A DNA stretch of 32,677 bases, taken from assembly GCA_002339265.1 (NCBI GenBank), contig DDKG01000053.1, forward strand, positions 1 to 32,677, written 5' to 3'. Shown piece after piece: positions 32,577 to 32,677 of this stretch. This stretch comes from Massilia sp. UBA2604 (GTDB lineage: Bacteria; Pseudomonadota; Gammaproteobacteria; Burkholderiales; Burkholderiaceae_D). Numbering within the stretch: position 1 is the first letter of the stretch; every line of letters starts with the position of its first letter. The position numbers were made by a program, and so were the translations under genes. The notes beneath the pieces are model-generated. The model saw nothing but the letters and a program-made list of their open reading frames with translations, did no database searches and was not told the origin of the DNA.

Positions 32577-32677
32577 TCACGCTGCGCGATCGATGGCGCC
32601 GGCGGCGATGCCGGCGCCGGCCTCATGGTACAACGGCAGGGTGACGGTAAAAGTGGTTCCGACCGAGGGCGTGCTGG
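32577..32677 (-). CDS. prsK: PrsK-type sensor histidine kinase, C-terminal end only
   Basis: The window ends inside this gene. The minus strand gives 33 codons, reading GTTFTVTLPLYHEAG and ending AIDRAA before the TGA at 32579-32577. GTTFTVTLPL is the typical last beta strand of a histidine kinase ATPase domain. Its position directly before prsR makes it the PrsK partner kinase (TIGR02916 type), the membrane sensor that would phosphorylate Asp54 of PrsR. The identity rests on this tail and the gene order. Confidence 0.85.
   Translation of the reverse strand, partial: STPSVGTTFTVTLPLYHEAGAGIAAGAIDRAA

Overview
The window is a large, GC-rich exopolysaccharide and exosortase A (XrtA/PEP-CTERM, EpsH-type) locus from a Gram-negative bacterium. 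The gene families, the XrtA-EpsI fusion, the PrsK/PrsR pair and the codon bias fit a betaproteobacterium, most likely Oxalobacteraceae (Massilia/Telluria/Duganella-like). That placement is an inference. No rRNA, tRNA, CRISPR array or PEP-CTERM substrate protein is visible.

Left block (1-6967, + strand): a tight operon of a FemAB-like acyltransferase, a GT4 glycosyltransferase (TIGR03087 type), exosortase A fused to EpsI, a second GT4 enzyme (TIGR03088 type) and an AsnB-like amidotransferase. A terminator at 6974-6997 closes the opposing operon. That operon (7020-10280, - strand) is ugd, a UDP-glucuronate 4-epimerase and an unfamiliar DxD-type glycosyltransferase-like protein, so it supplies and probably uses uronic acid sugars.

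Middle block (10281-18299): a Wzy/O-ligase-like polymerase (+), then a PLP-dependent decarboxylase and an AMP-forming ligase (- strand), then a DegT-type aminotransferase and a CelD/BcsL-type GNAT protein (+), and a WalW-like polysaccharide deacetylase (-).

Accessory island (18300-25990): two close paralogues of a roughly 720-residue secreted protein, one a lipoprotein and one with an ordinary signal peptide, flank two glycosyltransferase genes and a 409-bp deletion derivative of an IS1595-family element. The element has both terminal inverted repeats and a perfect 8-bp target duplication. The paralogues look like RIFT-barrel plus alpha/alpha-toroid proteins, so they may cleave or modify the uronate-containing polymer.

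Right block (26271-32677): a Wzx-type flippase, an acyl carrier protein and the two exosortase-A-associated alpha/beta-hydrolase-like proteins, with overlapping or closely spaced reading frames (+). Opposing them are a beta-helix envelope protein, the sigma-54 response regulator PrsR and the 3' end of prsK (-).

Working model: UDP-uronic acids and other precursors are assembled by the glycosyltransferases, flipped by Wzx, polymerised or ligated by the Wzy-like protein, and trimmed or modified by the deacetylase, RIFT-barrel and beta-helix proteins. The adenylating ligase, ACP, PLP decarboxylase, aminotransferase, acyltransferases and two non-canonical hydrolases look like an aminoacyl-ACP pathway that could decorate the polymer or an XrtA substrate. 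PrsK/PrsR with sigma-54 probably controls part of the system.
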